DNA of 64,000 nt, taken from Pseudomonadota bacterium (GTDB lineage Bacteria; Pseudomonadota; Alphaproteobacteria; UBA2136; JAPKEQ01). Positions 1 through 9,566 of this stretch are shown here, one piece after another (the stretch's first letter is position 1; the number at the start of each line of letters is the position of its first letter). Location: positions 62,001-126,000 of the forward strand of contig JAYZXF010000001.1 in assembly GCA_036141575.1 (NCBI GenBank). Direction: 5' to 3'. Position numbers and translations under genes: made by a program. Below the pieces are notes generated by a model. That model made no database searches. It worked only from the letters and a program-made list of their open reading frames with translations, and was not told the DNA's origin.

Positions 1-364
<364 letters not shown>

Positions 365-410
365 ATTAAGAGGCTAATGTTACGAAATGTACATGTGCCC
401 ATGGAGAATA

Positions 411-440
411 AAAAAGCCCCCGCATTTGCAGGGGCTTTTT
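411..440 (+). terminator. Rho-independent terminator after the efflux pump gene
   Basis: The arms AAAAAGCCCC and GGGGCTTTTT flank a short GC-containing loop and end in a T-run. The sequence is almost the same as the terminator at 13807-13836, so this hairpin type recurs in the genome. Confidence 0.85.
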
Positions 441-457
441 CTCGCTCATGGCAGGGG

Positions 458-703
458 GTGCTTAAAGATAAGTTGAACATCACCTTTCATGAAGATGAAA
501 AACAAGCTCTAATAGATAAATACCTTGAGCAGGATCTTTCCTTTAATGAGGAAACTGTTGAGTTTGAGCCTTTTGAAATGAGTAGGGATGGAGCAATATG
601 TTCTGTTCGTATTTACCCTCAGAAAGTTAGTGGGAAATTGGTACTTGGGATCGGGCAGAATATGATCCCTACGGTATATGCTTCTCATAAGCATGAGCAA
701 TGA
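458..703 (+). CDS. Small hypothetical protein (doubtful)
   Basis: An open frame of about 81 residues follows the terminator. The frame is also open upstream to an ATG at 377, but that stretch contains the terminator hairpin, so the upstream start is unlikely; GTG at 458 is the first start after it. The sequence is hydrophilic and looks protein-like (it includes FEPFEMSRDG and VRIYPQKVSGKLVLGIGQ) and has no domain I recognise. No good ribosome-binding site is visible. It could be a real small protein or the remnant of a larger gene next to the rearranged autotransporter region. Confidence 0.3.
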   Translation: MLKDKLNITFHEDEKQALIDKYLEQDLSFNEETVEFEPFEMSRDGAICSVRIYPQKVSGKLVLGIGQNMIPTVYASHKHEQ

Positions 704-766
704 ATTCATACATTAAAAACGGCGCATCAGTGTCATAACTTGTTAAAGAAAGGAAAAGCTAAAGCT

Positions 767-803
767 AAATGCCGTATCTAAGATTAAGGTACGGCATTTT
801 TTC
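767..803 (+). terminator. Rho-independent terminator in the left intergenic region
   Basis: The 10-bp arms AAATGCCGTA and TACGGCATTT enclose a 13-nt loop, followed by a T-run. It closes transcription of the small open frame ending at 703 or of read-through from further left. Confidence 0.75.
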
Positions 804-853
804 TGTTTACAGCAAAAGTGCAGTGATGCTGATAATTCTCCCAATTCCCTGAT

Positions 854-967
854 CTGCTGACCTCATATGGAGACTAGAGTATATTAAAAATACCCGTATT
901 TGCGGGAATGGGACGGCAAAAACAAAAAAACACCCATAAGGGTGTTGAATCTGTTTGAAAATGGTGG
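854..967. repeat. Direct repeat, left copy (114 bp), flanking the autotransporter gene
   Basis: This matches 9453-9566 over the same length (114 bp) with seven mismatches and no gaps. It runs from CTGCTGACCTCATATG to AAAATGGTGG and carries the same terminator hairpin (AACACCC-ATAA-GGGTGTT, at 924-946 here). In the right copy the final TGGTGG is the CCACCA end of tRNA-Ala read in reverse; here no tRNA body follows. The two copies bracket the autotransporter gene and a DUF2726 gene fragment. Confidence 0.9.
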
Positions 968-1260
968 TGTGAATAATGAGCCTATAAAAGGCAGCTGTAA
1001 GATAAAAATCCCTGTTACTTATTATTAAACAGGCAAAGTATATAAATTTACAGGGATATTGCTTTATTTTTGATAAATAAAGATAGTTATGGCTTGATCT
1101 CAGGGGGCTTTAGCACGATTTTCCATTAACTCATAACAGGGAATAAACTTTATTATGTATTTAAGCTTGATAACGTAAATCATTTCTTTTTTCAGCAAAC
1201 TCTTGTTTTTATATAAGAGTTCTCTTATAACAGGCCAAACAGTACACAAAGGATGATGCC
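968..1260 (+). promoter_or_regulatory. Upstream region of the autotransporter gene with palindromes and a candidate promoter
   Basis: There is no gene here. The region is A+T-rich and holds several inverted repeats: ATCCCTGT (1008-1015) with ACAGGGAT (1050-1057); CTTTATT/AATAAAG around 1062-1082; and a perfect 8+8 palindrome TATAAGAG-TT-CTCTTATA at 1212-1229. A sigma-70-like promoter can be drawn as TTGTTT (1203-1208), a 17-nt spacer and TATAAC (1226-1231), so the last palindrome overlaps the -10 box as an operator would. AAGGA lies about eight nucleotides before the TTG start at 1261. The promoter and operator roles are inferred. Confidence 0.45.
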
Positions 1261-4200
1261 TTGAATTTCAAGTGTATAGCTAAATACGTCTTATTGGGCG
1301 CCATGATTGGCCTATTTAACCCTGCCGAATCTTATGCACAATGTACCCGTACAAGTATTCCTGTTCATCCAGGAAACCCGTTCCCGAGCGCCGCTCAATT
1401 TGATTGTACAGATGATATACAAGGTGGCGTCAATTTTCCTTCTGGCTATACAGGCGGAGGCCTTACACCTCTTATGCCAGTCAATGCTCTGATTCCAGAT
1501 TCTCGTCTCAATGTTTTTAACTTAACAGAAAATATTAATCCTTCAGCTGGCAGAGTTGGTGTACGTGCTATTAACTTTACGTCTTTCCGTAATGATACGC
1601 GTGCCTTAGATGTTGCTCTGACACCGTCTTTATTCGGTGCTGGCAATACTATTGCTACACATGGTAATGGTGCGCATGGTATTGAGGTCGGTTCATGGGG
1701 GTCATACTTTTTAAACCTTGCCTATGAGCGCCAGAGTAGTGGCGGGGGAAATGCAAGCGGTCACGTCGTGCATACTTATACTAATGGTGGGCGTACATTT
1801 GATATTTCAACGAGCGGTACAGGTGCGCATGGTATCTATTCATACAGTGGTGGCGGGCATGGTCCTGGTGGTGATGATGACGCTTTTGGCGGCGGTGCAA
1901 GTGGTAGCCCTGGTGGTCGTGGTGGACAAATTTGGGTAGATAGCCGCTCTAATATTTATACATACGGCGCTCATTCACATGGTATTTACTCAGCAAGCCG
2001 TGGTGGTGATGGTGGTAATGGCGGTAATGGTGGCCTTGGCGGTAGCGGAGGCGCTGGCGGGCAAGGTGGCGCTGGCGGCTATGTCACAATTAGTAGTCGC
2101 GGTAATATTATTACGCACAACATTGGTTCGCACGGTATTATTGGCCAAAGTATTGGTGGTATCGGTGGGACTGGTGGTAATGGGTTGTTTTGGAATGGTG
2201 GTGGTAATGGTGGTGGTACCAGCCATGGTGGCACGGCTTATATTAATAATTATGGCTATATTGAAACCAAAGCAAACTTCTCATCAGCCATTGTAGGGCA
2301 AAGCATCGGTGGTTTTGGCGGCGGAGGAGGCGGCTCATTTGGTTTTATTGGCTACGGTGGGAGCGGAAACAGTGCAGGTAACGGTGGCACTGTCGTGATT
2401 AATAATAATGACGGTAATATGGTCACGCGTGGTTCTCATAGTCATGCTATCCTTGCACAAAGCATTGGCGGTGGCGGTGGCTCTGGCGGTGGCGGTTTTG
2501 GTGCTGTCGGTTTTGGTGGCGCTGGTAATGCCGGTGGTCATGGCGGTGGCGTTGGTGTTTATAACCGCAATAATACAGCACTCAACCTTTATACAATTAC
2601 ATATGGTTCTCGTTCTCACGGTATTTACGCCCAGTCTATTGGTGGTGGTGGCGGTGACGGTGGTGATTCTGGCGGCTTTAGTGCTGTTGGTGGCTCAGGT
2701 GCAGCAACCAGTAATGGTGGCACAGTGACTGTTGATAATGACCGTTACATTCAAACAAGTGGGCTTTTGTCTTCTGCTATTTTTGCACAAAGTATTGGTG
2801 GTGGTGGTGGTAATGGCGGTTCATCTGCTTCAGCATACATGGGCGTAGGTGGCTCCGGTGGTGGCGGTGGTCATGCCGGAACTGTGACTGTGAATAATGA
2901 TGCGACCCTCTTTACTGCAGGTAACCTGTCATCGGCTATTCTTGCTCAAAGTATCGGTGGTGGTGGTGGTCACGGCGGTAATGCCGTAGGTGCAAACTCA
3001 TTTACACTTAATGTTGGTGGCTCTGGCGGTGGCGGTGGCCACGGCGGTCATGTAAACCTATTTGATGGCGATACATTTGGTAATAACGCAGTCACTGTGC
3101 AAACATATGGAGACCGTTCACATGGCTTCCACGCCCAAAGTATTGGTGGTGGTGGCGGTAATGGTGGTTCAGCTGCTTCATTTGGTGCTGCACCTGTCGG
3201 CTCTTTTGCTTTTGCTATGGGCGGTTCTGGCGGCTCTGGTGGTCATGGTGGTAACGTGAATGTTCGGTCGCGATCTACACTCGAAATTTATGGAACAAAT
3301 TCGTCAGCAGTACTAGCTCAAAGTATAGGTGGTGGTGGTGGTAACGGCGGTTTTGCTGGTGCCTTTTCTGGTTCTTCTGGCTTTTCAGGTTCTGTGGCTC
3401 TTGGTGGGCGCGGTGGTATTGCTGGTCATGGTGGCACAGTGAGTTTAAATTCTTTTAGTCACGCGACAACACGTCAGGCAAACTCTTCTGGGGTTGTTGC
3501 CCAAAGTATTGGTGGTGGCGGTGGTAATGGGGGCTTTAGTTTGAGTGGTTCTTTCTCGACAAAAGCTTCTGGCTCTTTTTCAATGGGTGGTTCTGCTGGT
3601 GCGGGTGGAAACGCGAATAATGTGACCCTCAACAATTACGGTAATGTGACGACACATGGTGACAATAGCCATGCACTGATTTCACAAAGTATTGGTGGCG
3701 GTGGCGGTAATGGTGGTTTTGCCCTTGGGGCAAGCTTCTCTGGTGGATATAGCTTTACAGGTGCGGTTGGTGGCGCAGGTGGGGCCGGAGGTTATGCTGG
3801 CGTTGTCACAGCTTATAACAGCGGCGGATTACTGACACACGGCACAACAGCACATGGCGTGCTAGCGCAAAGTGTAGCTGGTGGTGGTGGTAATGGTGGT
3901 TTTGCTATTGGAGCAGCAGGGGCTGGAACAGGTGCCGCGACTCTAAGTGTTGGTGGAAATGGTGGTTCAGGGAACCATGCAAATCAAGTCCATGCAACAA
4001 ACCATGGAAGCATCACAACACGCGGTAATCGTTCAAACGGTCTTGTGGCACAAAGTGTTGGTGGCGGTGGCGGTAATGGAGGCTTTAGCGTGAGTGGTGC
4101 TGGAGCTGGTACGTATAGTGCAGGCATGTCTGTTGGTGGTGATGGTGCTTCTGGCGGTAATGGTGCACTGGTTGGTGTTACACATACAGGTTCTATTTAT

Positions 4201-7200
4201 ACACATGGCCATGACGCACACGGTATTGTAGCGCAGAGTATTGGTGGAGGCGGTGGTAATGGTGGCTTTAGTGTTAACGGTTCAGCATCATCAAAATTTG
4301 CAGGCAACCTAGGCCTTGGTGGATCAGGCTCCTCTGGTGGTAATGGTGGTCAAGTTATCGTGACAGCGAACTCAGGTCTTGTGCATACACAAGGTGATCG
4401 CTCTCTTGGCATGATTGCTCAAAGCGTTGGTGGAGGCGGTGGTAACGGCGCCTTTAATGCAAGTGCAGGCTTTAGTGTAGGAAATAGTGTTAACGCAGGT
4501 ATTGGTGGAAGTGGAGCTTCTGGTGGTATTGGTGCAAACGTGACACTTAACGCATTAAACAGTGATGTGAGAACTTCTGGTAAACACGCACACGGGCTAC
4601 TTGCTCAAAGTATTGGTGGTGGTGGCGGTAATGGTGGCTTTAACCTCGGTTTCTCTGGTGGTAAAGGTTATACAGGTACGCTTAGCCTTGGTGGTAATGG
4701 TGGTTCTGGTAAAAGTTCTGGAGTTGTCACAGTTAATCAATCAGGTTTCTTGAGGACGCAAGGACATGGTGCCATTGGGCTTGTCGCCCAAAGTGTTGGT
4801 GGTGGTGGCGGTAATGGAGCTTTCAGCCTTGCTGGTAATGTCGCAGGTTCTAGTGCTCTTAATGCCAGTATCGGTGGCGGTGGCGGTAGTGGAGGTAACT
4901 CCAATATTGTAAACCTTTCAGCTGGTGGCACAGTGATGACTGAAGGTCATGATGCTTATGGCTTGCTTGCACAAAGTATTGCTGGCGGTGGTGGTAATGG
5001 CGGCTTTGCACTTTCTGGGGCAGCAGCTATTAACGGACATAGTGTAAATGTTGCACTTGGCGGTGGCGGTGGAACAGGTGGTCATGCCGCAACAACAGCC
5101 CTTACATTCTCAGGCTCTCTTCAAACATCTGGTACATCCTCTCATGGTCTTTTGGCTCAAAGTATCGGTGGTGGTGGTGGTAATGCTGGTTTTGCTGGCA
5201 GCCTTGGTGGCACTCTTAGAAACGGAAGTGAGTTTGGTTTAACAGTAGGTGGCTCTGGAGGTTCTGGTGGACATAGTGGTGCTATTCAGGTGTCATCAGC
5301 AGGCACTGTGCTTACGAGAGGCTGGGGTGCTAACGCAATTATGGCGCAGAGCATTGGCGGCGGCGGTGGTAATGCTGGTTTTGGTTATAGCTTGGGCTTA
5401 ACACCAGGCTCTAATGGAAGTTCTGCACGTGTTACGCTTGGTGGAGCAGGAGGCTCTGGTGGGTACGGACAAGACGTAACCATTAATAATACGGCAAACC
5501 TGCGCACGCTTGCTAGATACAGTAACGGTATTTTGGCACAAAGCATTGGCGGTGGCGGTGGTAATGGCGGTAGCGTTATTGCTGGGAACCTTGCCTTTAG
5601 AAGTTCAGGTAAACAGTTTAATGTAGGCCTTGGTGGAAATGGTGGAACAGGTGGTATTGCCCGCGCTGTGAATATTACTAATACCGCTCAAATTTTAACT
5701 GAAGATGCTGACGCAATTGGTATTTTAGCGCAAAGCATTGGCGGTGGTGGTGGTAATGGCGGTATGTCTCTTAGCGCTGGAATGACAGGTTCAGGTTCTA
5801 ACCAGTTTGGCCTTACTCTTGGCGGATCAGGTGGATCTGGAGGTGCTGCTGGTGCAGTAAGTATTACACAGACTGGTCTTGTTGAGACAAGAGGTAACCG
5901 TTCTTATGGTATTCTCGCTCAAAGTATTGGTGGCGGTGGTGGTAACGGCGGTATTAGTGGTGCCGTTTCACTCGGTCAAGGCGGAAACAATAGTAATTAT
6001 AACGCTGTGATTGGTGGTTCTGGTGGAAGTGGTAATACGGCTTCTAATGTAGATCTTGTTTTAAGTGGTGGACTTATTACACGCGGTAATAGTGCACATG
6101 CAGTTTATGCCCAAAGCGTTGGTGGTGGCGGTGGTAATGGTGGTAGCAGCTTTGCTGCGACACGTACAAGTTCAGCTAGCGAGCCAAACCGTAATGTTGC
6201 TGTATCAGTAGCACTTGGTGGTTCTGGCGGTACAGGGAACCATGCTGGCAATATTACTGTCAATAATACGGACACAATTCAAACATTTGGTGCCGGTTCA
6301 TACGGTCTTTTGCTACAAGCCATTGGTGGCGGTGGTGGCTCTGGTGGGAACGCGAACGCCTTTACAATGGTTTCAAACTCATCTTCAAGCGCACGTGATG
6401 GCACGCAGAGTAAATCACGTGTGCTGAGTATTGGTGGTAGTGGTGGCGCGAGTGGTGATGGCGGTATCATTACAGTTGATAATTCTGGCACAATTGAAAC
6501 ATCTGGTGCGGATAGCCATGCCATTTTTGCACAAAGCATTGGTGGCGGTGGCGGTAACGGTGGTGACGCTGCTCATGCCAGACCAACTCTGGCTGCTATG
6601 ATTGATTTACCTGATGGGCCATCTTTTGCAGGGCTATCAGGATTTGGCTTTAACCCAACAGTGAGTACACCTGATCAGGAGCCCCAGCTGGCTATTGATA
6701 CGAAGGATTTATCCGTTACTGTTGGTGGCAGTGGTGGTGCAAGCGGACATGGTAAAGCGGTGACAATTCGTAACTCAGGCTCTGTTGTGACCCGCGGTGA
6801 TGGCGCTTTTGGCCTGCTTGTGCAAAGCATTGGTGGTGGCGGCGGTACTGGTGGCCTAAGCGAATCTGGTGAAACAGGTTCTGTAGGTGTCGGTGGTGCT
6901 GGCGGTAGCTCTGGCCATGGTGGTGATATTTCTATTACGAACAATGGAAGCATTGATACATTTGGTATTGCTGCACACGGTATGTTTGTGCAAAGCATTG
7001 GTGGCGGTGGAGGCCTTGCAGGCAATGTTGACCGCGGTGTAACAGATGATGGTACAACAGGCCTTGCTCTTGGACGCAGTGGCGGTGCTGGCGGTAATGG
7101 CGGCAATATTACAATTGATAGTTCAGGTCGCATCACAACCCGTGGCGATAGCGCATTTGGTATTTTTGCACAAAGTGTTGGTGGTGGTGGCGGTGTCGCA

Positions 7201-9228
7201 GGTAGCATCGGTAACGGACCAGGCTTTGCAGGATCAACAGGAGCTGTAGGGCAGGGTGGAGATATCCTTATTACACATACAGGTGACATTACAACACTGG
7301 GTGATAATGCACATGGTATCTATGCCCAATCTATGGATGGAGCGGGCGCGCCATCAGGTGAAGTGACGATTGATTACACAGGAACAATTTCTGTGCTTGG
7401 GCAAGGCTCTCACGCTATTGTGGCCAACACAAAGGATGGCTGTAGCATAGCGTGTGATATTGATATTTCTATAAGAGGTGGATCTATTGCAAGTGGTAAC
7501 GGTACAGACGCAGCGGTGCAGTTTACTGAAGGTAGAAATAATAACCTAACAAACCAAGGGGTGATCCAAAACGCTTCAGGCCTTACAGGGCTTTCTGTTG
7601 CAGGTACAGGCGGAGATGACGTAATTGAGAACCAAGGTACTCTTATTGGTAATATTGACCTTGGCACTGGCGCAAATAGGCTCAACAATACAGTAGGTAT
7701 TGTCTTTTCTGGTACGAACTTAAACCTTGGTGGTATAGCGCTGTCTCAAACTTTTAATAATGCAGGCATGTTAACAGTTGGTGATGTGGGGCTGCTGCAA
7801 ACCACAGTCTTAAATGGACATTTTAGCCAAGCTTCCGCAGGTACTATGAATGTAGACTTTGATAGCGGCACGCTTTCTAGTGACCTCATTCAAGCGACAG
7901 GTTCAGCAACAACAGATGGTACTCTTGTATTAAATGTTTTAAACCCTGAACAAATACGATCAGGAACACATGTGACATCATTAATTGAGGCGACAGGCGG
8001 GCTTGTTGATAGTGGTATTACACTGCAAGCGCCAAACACAGCTGTGGTTGGGTATAACCTCCTTGCAAATGGTCAAGACCTCTCTTTAGAGACGTCTGTT
8101 GATTTTACACCTGATGCCCCAACTGCAACAGGGAATCAGAGAGCGATTGGTGAATACTTTAATACAATTTTATCTAACCCTAACCCAGAGTTTCAGCAAG
8201 TGGTTGGCTTGATTGCAGGGATGCAAACAGGTGAAGAAGTTGCAGCCTTTATGGAGCAGCTTTCTCCAGAGCCACAAACAACAGCTAAGGCAACGAACAT
8301 TCTGTCTTCTGGTGTATTTAACCAAAGGCTGCGTAGTTGTCACCAACGTACAGGCGCTAACAAATTTGTCCGCGAAGGAGAGTGTGTATGGTATGCCCTT
8401 GGTGCCCGCTACACAGATAGAAACCTAACGGCTTCAGCACAAGGGTATAAGTCGCGCAGTCATGATATTGCTGCTGGTGCTCAGGTTGAAGTGAAGCCCG
8501 GTTTACACTTTGGTGCAGGTCTTTCTCTTGAAAAAGGTAGTTCTAAATCTGTTGGAGCGACAGCCTCTCAAGAGAGCACAGGTGTGCAAGTCGGTGGTAT
8601 TGTGAAGCGCGATATTGGCGATACCTTGATTACAGGTACGCTTGCTGCTGGTTATAATAAGCACGATGCTTTACGTGTGATTGATCTTGGCGGTGGGGGT
8701 ACTGTTAATGCTGAATCAGACTTTGATACGCACTTTGTATCTGTTGAAACAGATATTGCACATACGTTTGACCACGATAGTTGGTTTATTCGCCCAACGG
8801 TTGGAACGAATGTAACGTACTCTCATTCGTCTTCATTTAGTGAAAATGGGGCAGGTGTACTAGGCATTGATGCTGATTCAAACAGTGATGTGTCTGTAAA
8901 TGTACGTGCAGGATTTGATGTGGGTGGTGAAATTAAAACCAGCCGCTACTGTAACGATGAATGCGCAGTTGTTCGTCCGTATGCTAAAGTTGGTTATGTA
9001 CATTACCTGACAGATAGAAATACAACGCTGAACGCACGTTTTCAAGGGGCGCCAGCAGGTACTAAGTTTACAACAAGTACGCCAGTGTATGAGGACTACC
9101 TTGATATTAATGTAGGTGCTGAACTGTTAAATTCTGATGATACGGTTGTACGTATTGATTACGGTGCTCAAATTTCAGATAATGTGACGCAACAAAGCGC
9201 GCTGCTTAAAATAGCGATACCGTTTTAG
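1261..9228 (+). CDS. Giant glycine-rich repeat autotransporter (type Va secretion)
   Basis: A 2,655-residue secreted or surface protein. A Sec signal peptide is visible (positive start, hydrophobic stretch, cleavage expected after SYA near residue 26). The passenger, to about residue 2200, contains some 29 units of roughly 60-70 residues, each with a core like SHGILAQSIGGGGGNGG followed by a less conserved beta-rich segment, as expected of a long beta-helix-type fibre. A linker follows, and the last 280 or so residues form an autotransporter beta-barrel ending in an aromatic residue (IAIPF), as outer-membrane barrels do. The barrel region has two cysteine pairs that could form disulfides. There is no in-frame ATG upstream; the TTG at 1261 has a good ribosome-binding site. 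The role is probably adhesion or aggregation, by analogy only. Direct repeats on both sides suggest the gene was acquired or rearranged. Confidence 0.9.
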   Translation: MNFKCIAKYVLLGAMIGLFNPAESYAQCTRTSIPVHPGNPFPSAAQFDCTDDIQGGVNFPSGYTGGGLTPLMPVNALIPDSRLNVFNLTENINPSAGRVGVRAINFTSFRNDTRALDVALTPSLFGAGNTIATHGNGAHGIEVGSWGSYFLNLAYERQSSGGGNASGHVVHTYTNGGRTFDISTSGTGAHGIYSYSGGGHGPGGDDDAFGGGASGSPGGRGGQIWVDSRSNIYTYGAHSHGIYSASRGGDGGNGGNGGLGGSGGAGGQGGAGGYVTISSRGNIITHNIGSHGIIGQSIGGIGGTGGNGLFWNGGGNGGGTSHGGTAYINNYGYIETKANFSSAIVGQSIGGFGGGGGGSFGFIGYGGSGNSAGNGGTVVINNNDGNMVTRGSHSHAILAQSIGGGGGSGGGGFGAVGFGGAGNAGGHGGGVGVYNRNNTALNLYTITYGSRSHGIYAQSIGGGGGDGGDSGGFSAVGGSGAATSNGGTVTVDNDRYIQTSGLLSSAIFAQSIGGGGGNGGSSASAYMGVGGSGGGGGHAGTVTVNNDATLFTAGNLSSAILAQSIGGGGGHGGNAVGANSFTLNVGGSGGGGGHGGHVNLFDGDTFGNNAVTVQTYGDRSHGFHAQSIGGGGGNGGSAASFGAAPVGSFAFAMGGSGGSGGHGGNVNVRSRSTLEIYGTNSSAVLAQSIGGGGGNGGFAGAFSGSSGFSGSVALGGRGGIAGHGGTVSLNSFSHATTRQANSSGVVAQSIGGGGGNGGFSLSGSFSTKASGSFSMGGSAGAGGNANNVTLNNYGNVTTHGDNSHALISQSIGGGGGNGGFALGASFSGGYSFTGAVGGAGGAGGYAGVVTAYNSGGLLTHGTTAHGVLAQSVAGGGGNGGFAIGAAGAGTGAATLSVGGNGGSGNHANQVHATNHGSITTRGNRSNGLVAQSVGGGGGNGGFSVSGAGAGTYSAGMSVGGDGASGGNGALVGVTHTGSIYTHGHDAHGIVAQSIGGGGGNGGFSVNGSASSKFAGNLGLGGSGSSGGNGGQVIVTANSGLVHTQGDRSLGMIAQSVGGGGGNGAFNASAGFSVGNSVNAGIGGSGASGGIGANVTLNALNSDVRTSGKHAHGLLAQSIGGGGGNGGFNLGFSGGKGYTGTLSLGGNGGSGKSSGVVTVNQSGFLRTQGHGAIGLVAQSVGGGGGNGAFSLAGNVAGSSALNASIGGGGGSGGNSNIVNLSAGGTVMTEGHDAYGLLAQSIAGGGGNGGFALSGAAAINGHSVNVALGGGGGTGGHAATTALTFSGSLQTSGTSSHGLLAQSIGGGGGNAGFAGSLGGTLRNGSEFGLTVGGSGGSGGHSGAIQVSSAGTVLTRGWGANAIMAQSIGGGGGNAGFGYSLGLTPGSNGSSARVTLGGAGGSGGYGQDVTINNTANLRTLARYSNGILAQSIGGGGGNGGSVIAGNLAFRSSGKQFNVGLGGNGGTGGIARAVNITNTAQILTEDADAIGILAQSIGGGGGNGGMSLSAGMTGSGSNQFGLTLGGSGGSGGAAGAVSITQTGLVETRGNRSYGILAQSIGGGGGNGGISGAVSLGQGGNNSNYNAVIGGSGGSGNTASNVDLVLSGGLITRGNSAHAVYAQSVGGGGGNGGSSFAATRTSSASEPNRNVAVSVALGGSGGTGNHAGNITVNNTDTIQTFGAGSYGLLLQAIGGGGGSGGNANAFTMVSNSSSSARDGTQSKSRVLSIGGSGGASGDGGIITVDNSGTIETSGADSHAIFAQSIGGGGGNGGDAAHARPTLAAMIDLPDGPSFAGLSGFGFNPTVSTPDQEPQLAIDTKDLSVTVGGSGGASGHGKAVTIRNSGSVVTRGDGAFGLLVQSIGGGGGTGGLSESGETGSVGVGGAGGSSGHGGDISITNNGSIDTFGIAAHGMFVQSIGGGGGLAGNVDRGVTDDGTTGLALGRSGGAGGNGGNITIDSSGRITTRGDSAFGIFAQSVGGGGGVAGSIGNGPGFAGSTGAVGQGGDILITHTGDITTLGDNAHGIYAQSMDGAGAPSGEVTIDYTGTISVLGQGSHAIVANTKDGCSIACDIDISIRGGSIASGNGTDAAVQFTEGRNNNLTNQGVIQNASGLTGLSVAGTGGDDVIENQGTLIGNIDLGTGANRLNNTVGIVFSGTNLNLGGIALSQTFNNAGMLTVGDVGLLQTTVLNGHFSQASAGTMNVDFDSGTLSSDLIQATGSATTDGTLVLNVLNPEQIRSGTHVTSLIEATGGLVDSGITLQAPNTAVVGYNLLANGQDLSLETSVDFTPDAPTATGNQRAIGEYFNTILSNPNPEFQQVVGLIAGMQTGEEVAAFMEQLSPEPQTTAKATNILSSGVFNQRLRSCHQRTGANKFVREGECVWYALGARYTDRNLTASAQGYKSRSHDIAAGAQVEVKPGLHFGAGLSLEKGSSKSVGATASQESTGVQVGGIVKRDIGDTLITGTLAAGYNKHDALRVIDLGGGGTVNAESDFDTHFVSVETDIAHTFDHDSWFIRPTVGTNVTYSHSSSFSENGAGVLGIDADSNSDVSVNVRAGFDVGGEIKTSRYCNDECAVVRPYAKVGYVHYLTDRNTTLNARFQGAPAGTKFTTSTPVYEDYLDINVGAELLNSDDTVVRIDYGAQISDNVTQQSALLKIAIPF
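2130..7345 (+). repeat. Tandem coding repeat array (about 29 glycine-rich units)
   Basis: Inside the autotransporter gene, the DNA encoding AQSIGGGGGNGG recurs about every 180-220 bp. The core is well kept at the protein level while glycine codons alternate between GGT and GGC, which points to selection on the protein and age rather than a very recent DNA expansion. The last units (near 7300) lose the glycine run (QSMDGAG), as terminal repeats often do. Such arrays can expand or shrink by recombination and may be misassembled from short reads. Confidence 0.9.
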
Positions 9229-9239
9229 GACGCCTTAAG

Positions 9240-9461
9240 TTAACTGCTTTGTTTTTTAAAGGTAGTCAGTGCCTCTAAAATATATGTTTTGATTTTATCA
9301 GATTCGTAATAGCTCTGATGAGGTTTAGATTGGTATCTAATTAGACATAGGCCAGCTTGTTTACATGCTTTATTCTTTACAGTATCACTTTTTTGACCTC
9401 TAAGAGTATTATGTGATAAGTCATCTAGCTCAATCACACAGATGATACGGAGCTGCTGACC
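9240..9461 (-). pseudogene. C-terminal fragment of a DUF2726-domain protein
   Basis: The minus-strand frame reads LRIICVIELDDLSH, then a hydrophilic helix and KNKACKQAGLCLIRYQ, then a stop. The VIELDD-SH motif followed by an aspartate-containing helix and AGLxLIR is the core of the DUF2726 family (restriction-endonuclease-like fold). Only about 70 residues remain: homology starts at 9452, exactly where the 114-bp repeat begins (9453), and the frame then runs into a stop within the repeat. No start codon fits a full domain. I read this as a gene cut by the rearrangement that produced the repeat. The family match is from memory of its motif, without a search. Confidence 0.6.
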
Positions 9462-9566
9462 TCATATGAAGATTTGAGTATATTAAAAACGCCCGTGTTT
9501 GCGGGGATGGGACGGCAAAAACAAAAAAACACCCATAAGGGTGTTGAATCTGTTTGAAAATGGTGG
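9453..9566. repeat. Direct repeat, right copy (114 bp), joined to the tRNA-Ala 3' end
   Basis: Partner of 854-967 (about 94% identical). One end is the CCACCA terminus of tRNA-Ala; the other abuts the DUF2726 fragment. The copy includes the terminator of the tRNA operon, so this is probably the native copy and 854-967 the duplicate. The arrangement resembles a tRNA-associated attachment site, but only six bases of the tRNA are shared. Confidence 0.9.
9522..9545 (-). terminator. Terminator of the tRNA-Ile/tRNA-Ala operon
   Basis: On the minus strand AACACCC-TTAT-GGGTGTT is followed by a run of seven T residues, 16 nucleotides past the tRNA-Ala 3' end. The same hairpin is present in the left repeat copy at about 924-946. 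Confidence 0.85.

Noticed and set aside
854-967. An insertion sequence at the repeat
   Set aside because: There is no transposase frame, no terminal inverted repeats and no target duplication; the unit is mostly a tRNA terminator and its flank.
6675-7289. A 204-codon open frame on the minus strand inside the autotransporter gene, rich in proline
   Set aside because: It is the antisense of GGT/GGC glycine repeats, which read as proline codons; no start signal or domain. Many similar frames occur across the gene.
2130-7345. Regular repeats suggesting a CRISPR array or satellite DNA
   Set aside because: The period is about 200 bp, the repeats keep one reading frame, and the conserved part is protein sequence; no spacer structure or cas genes.
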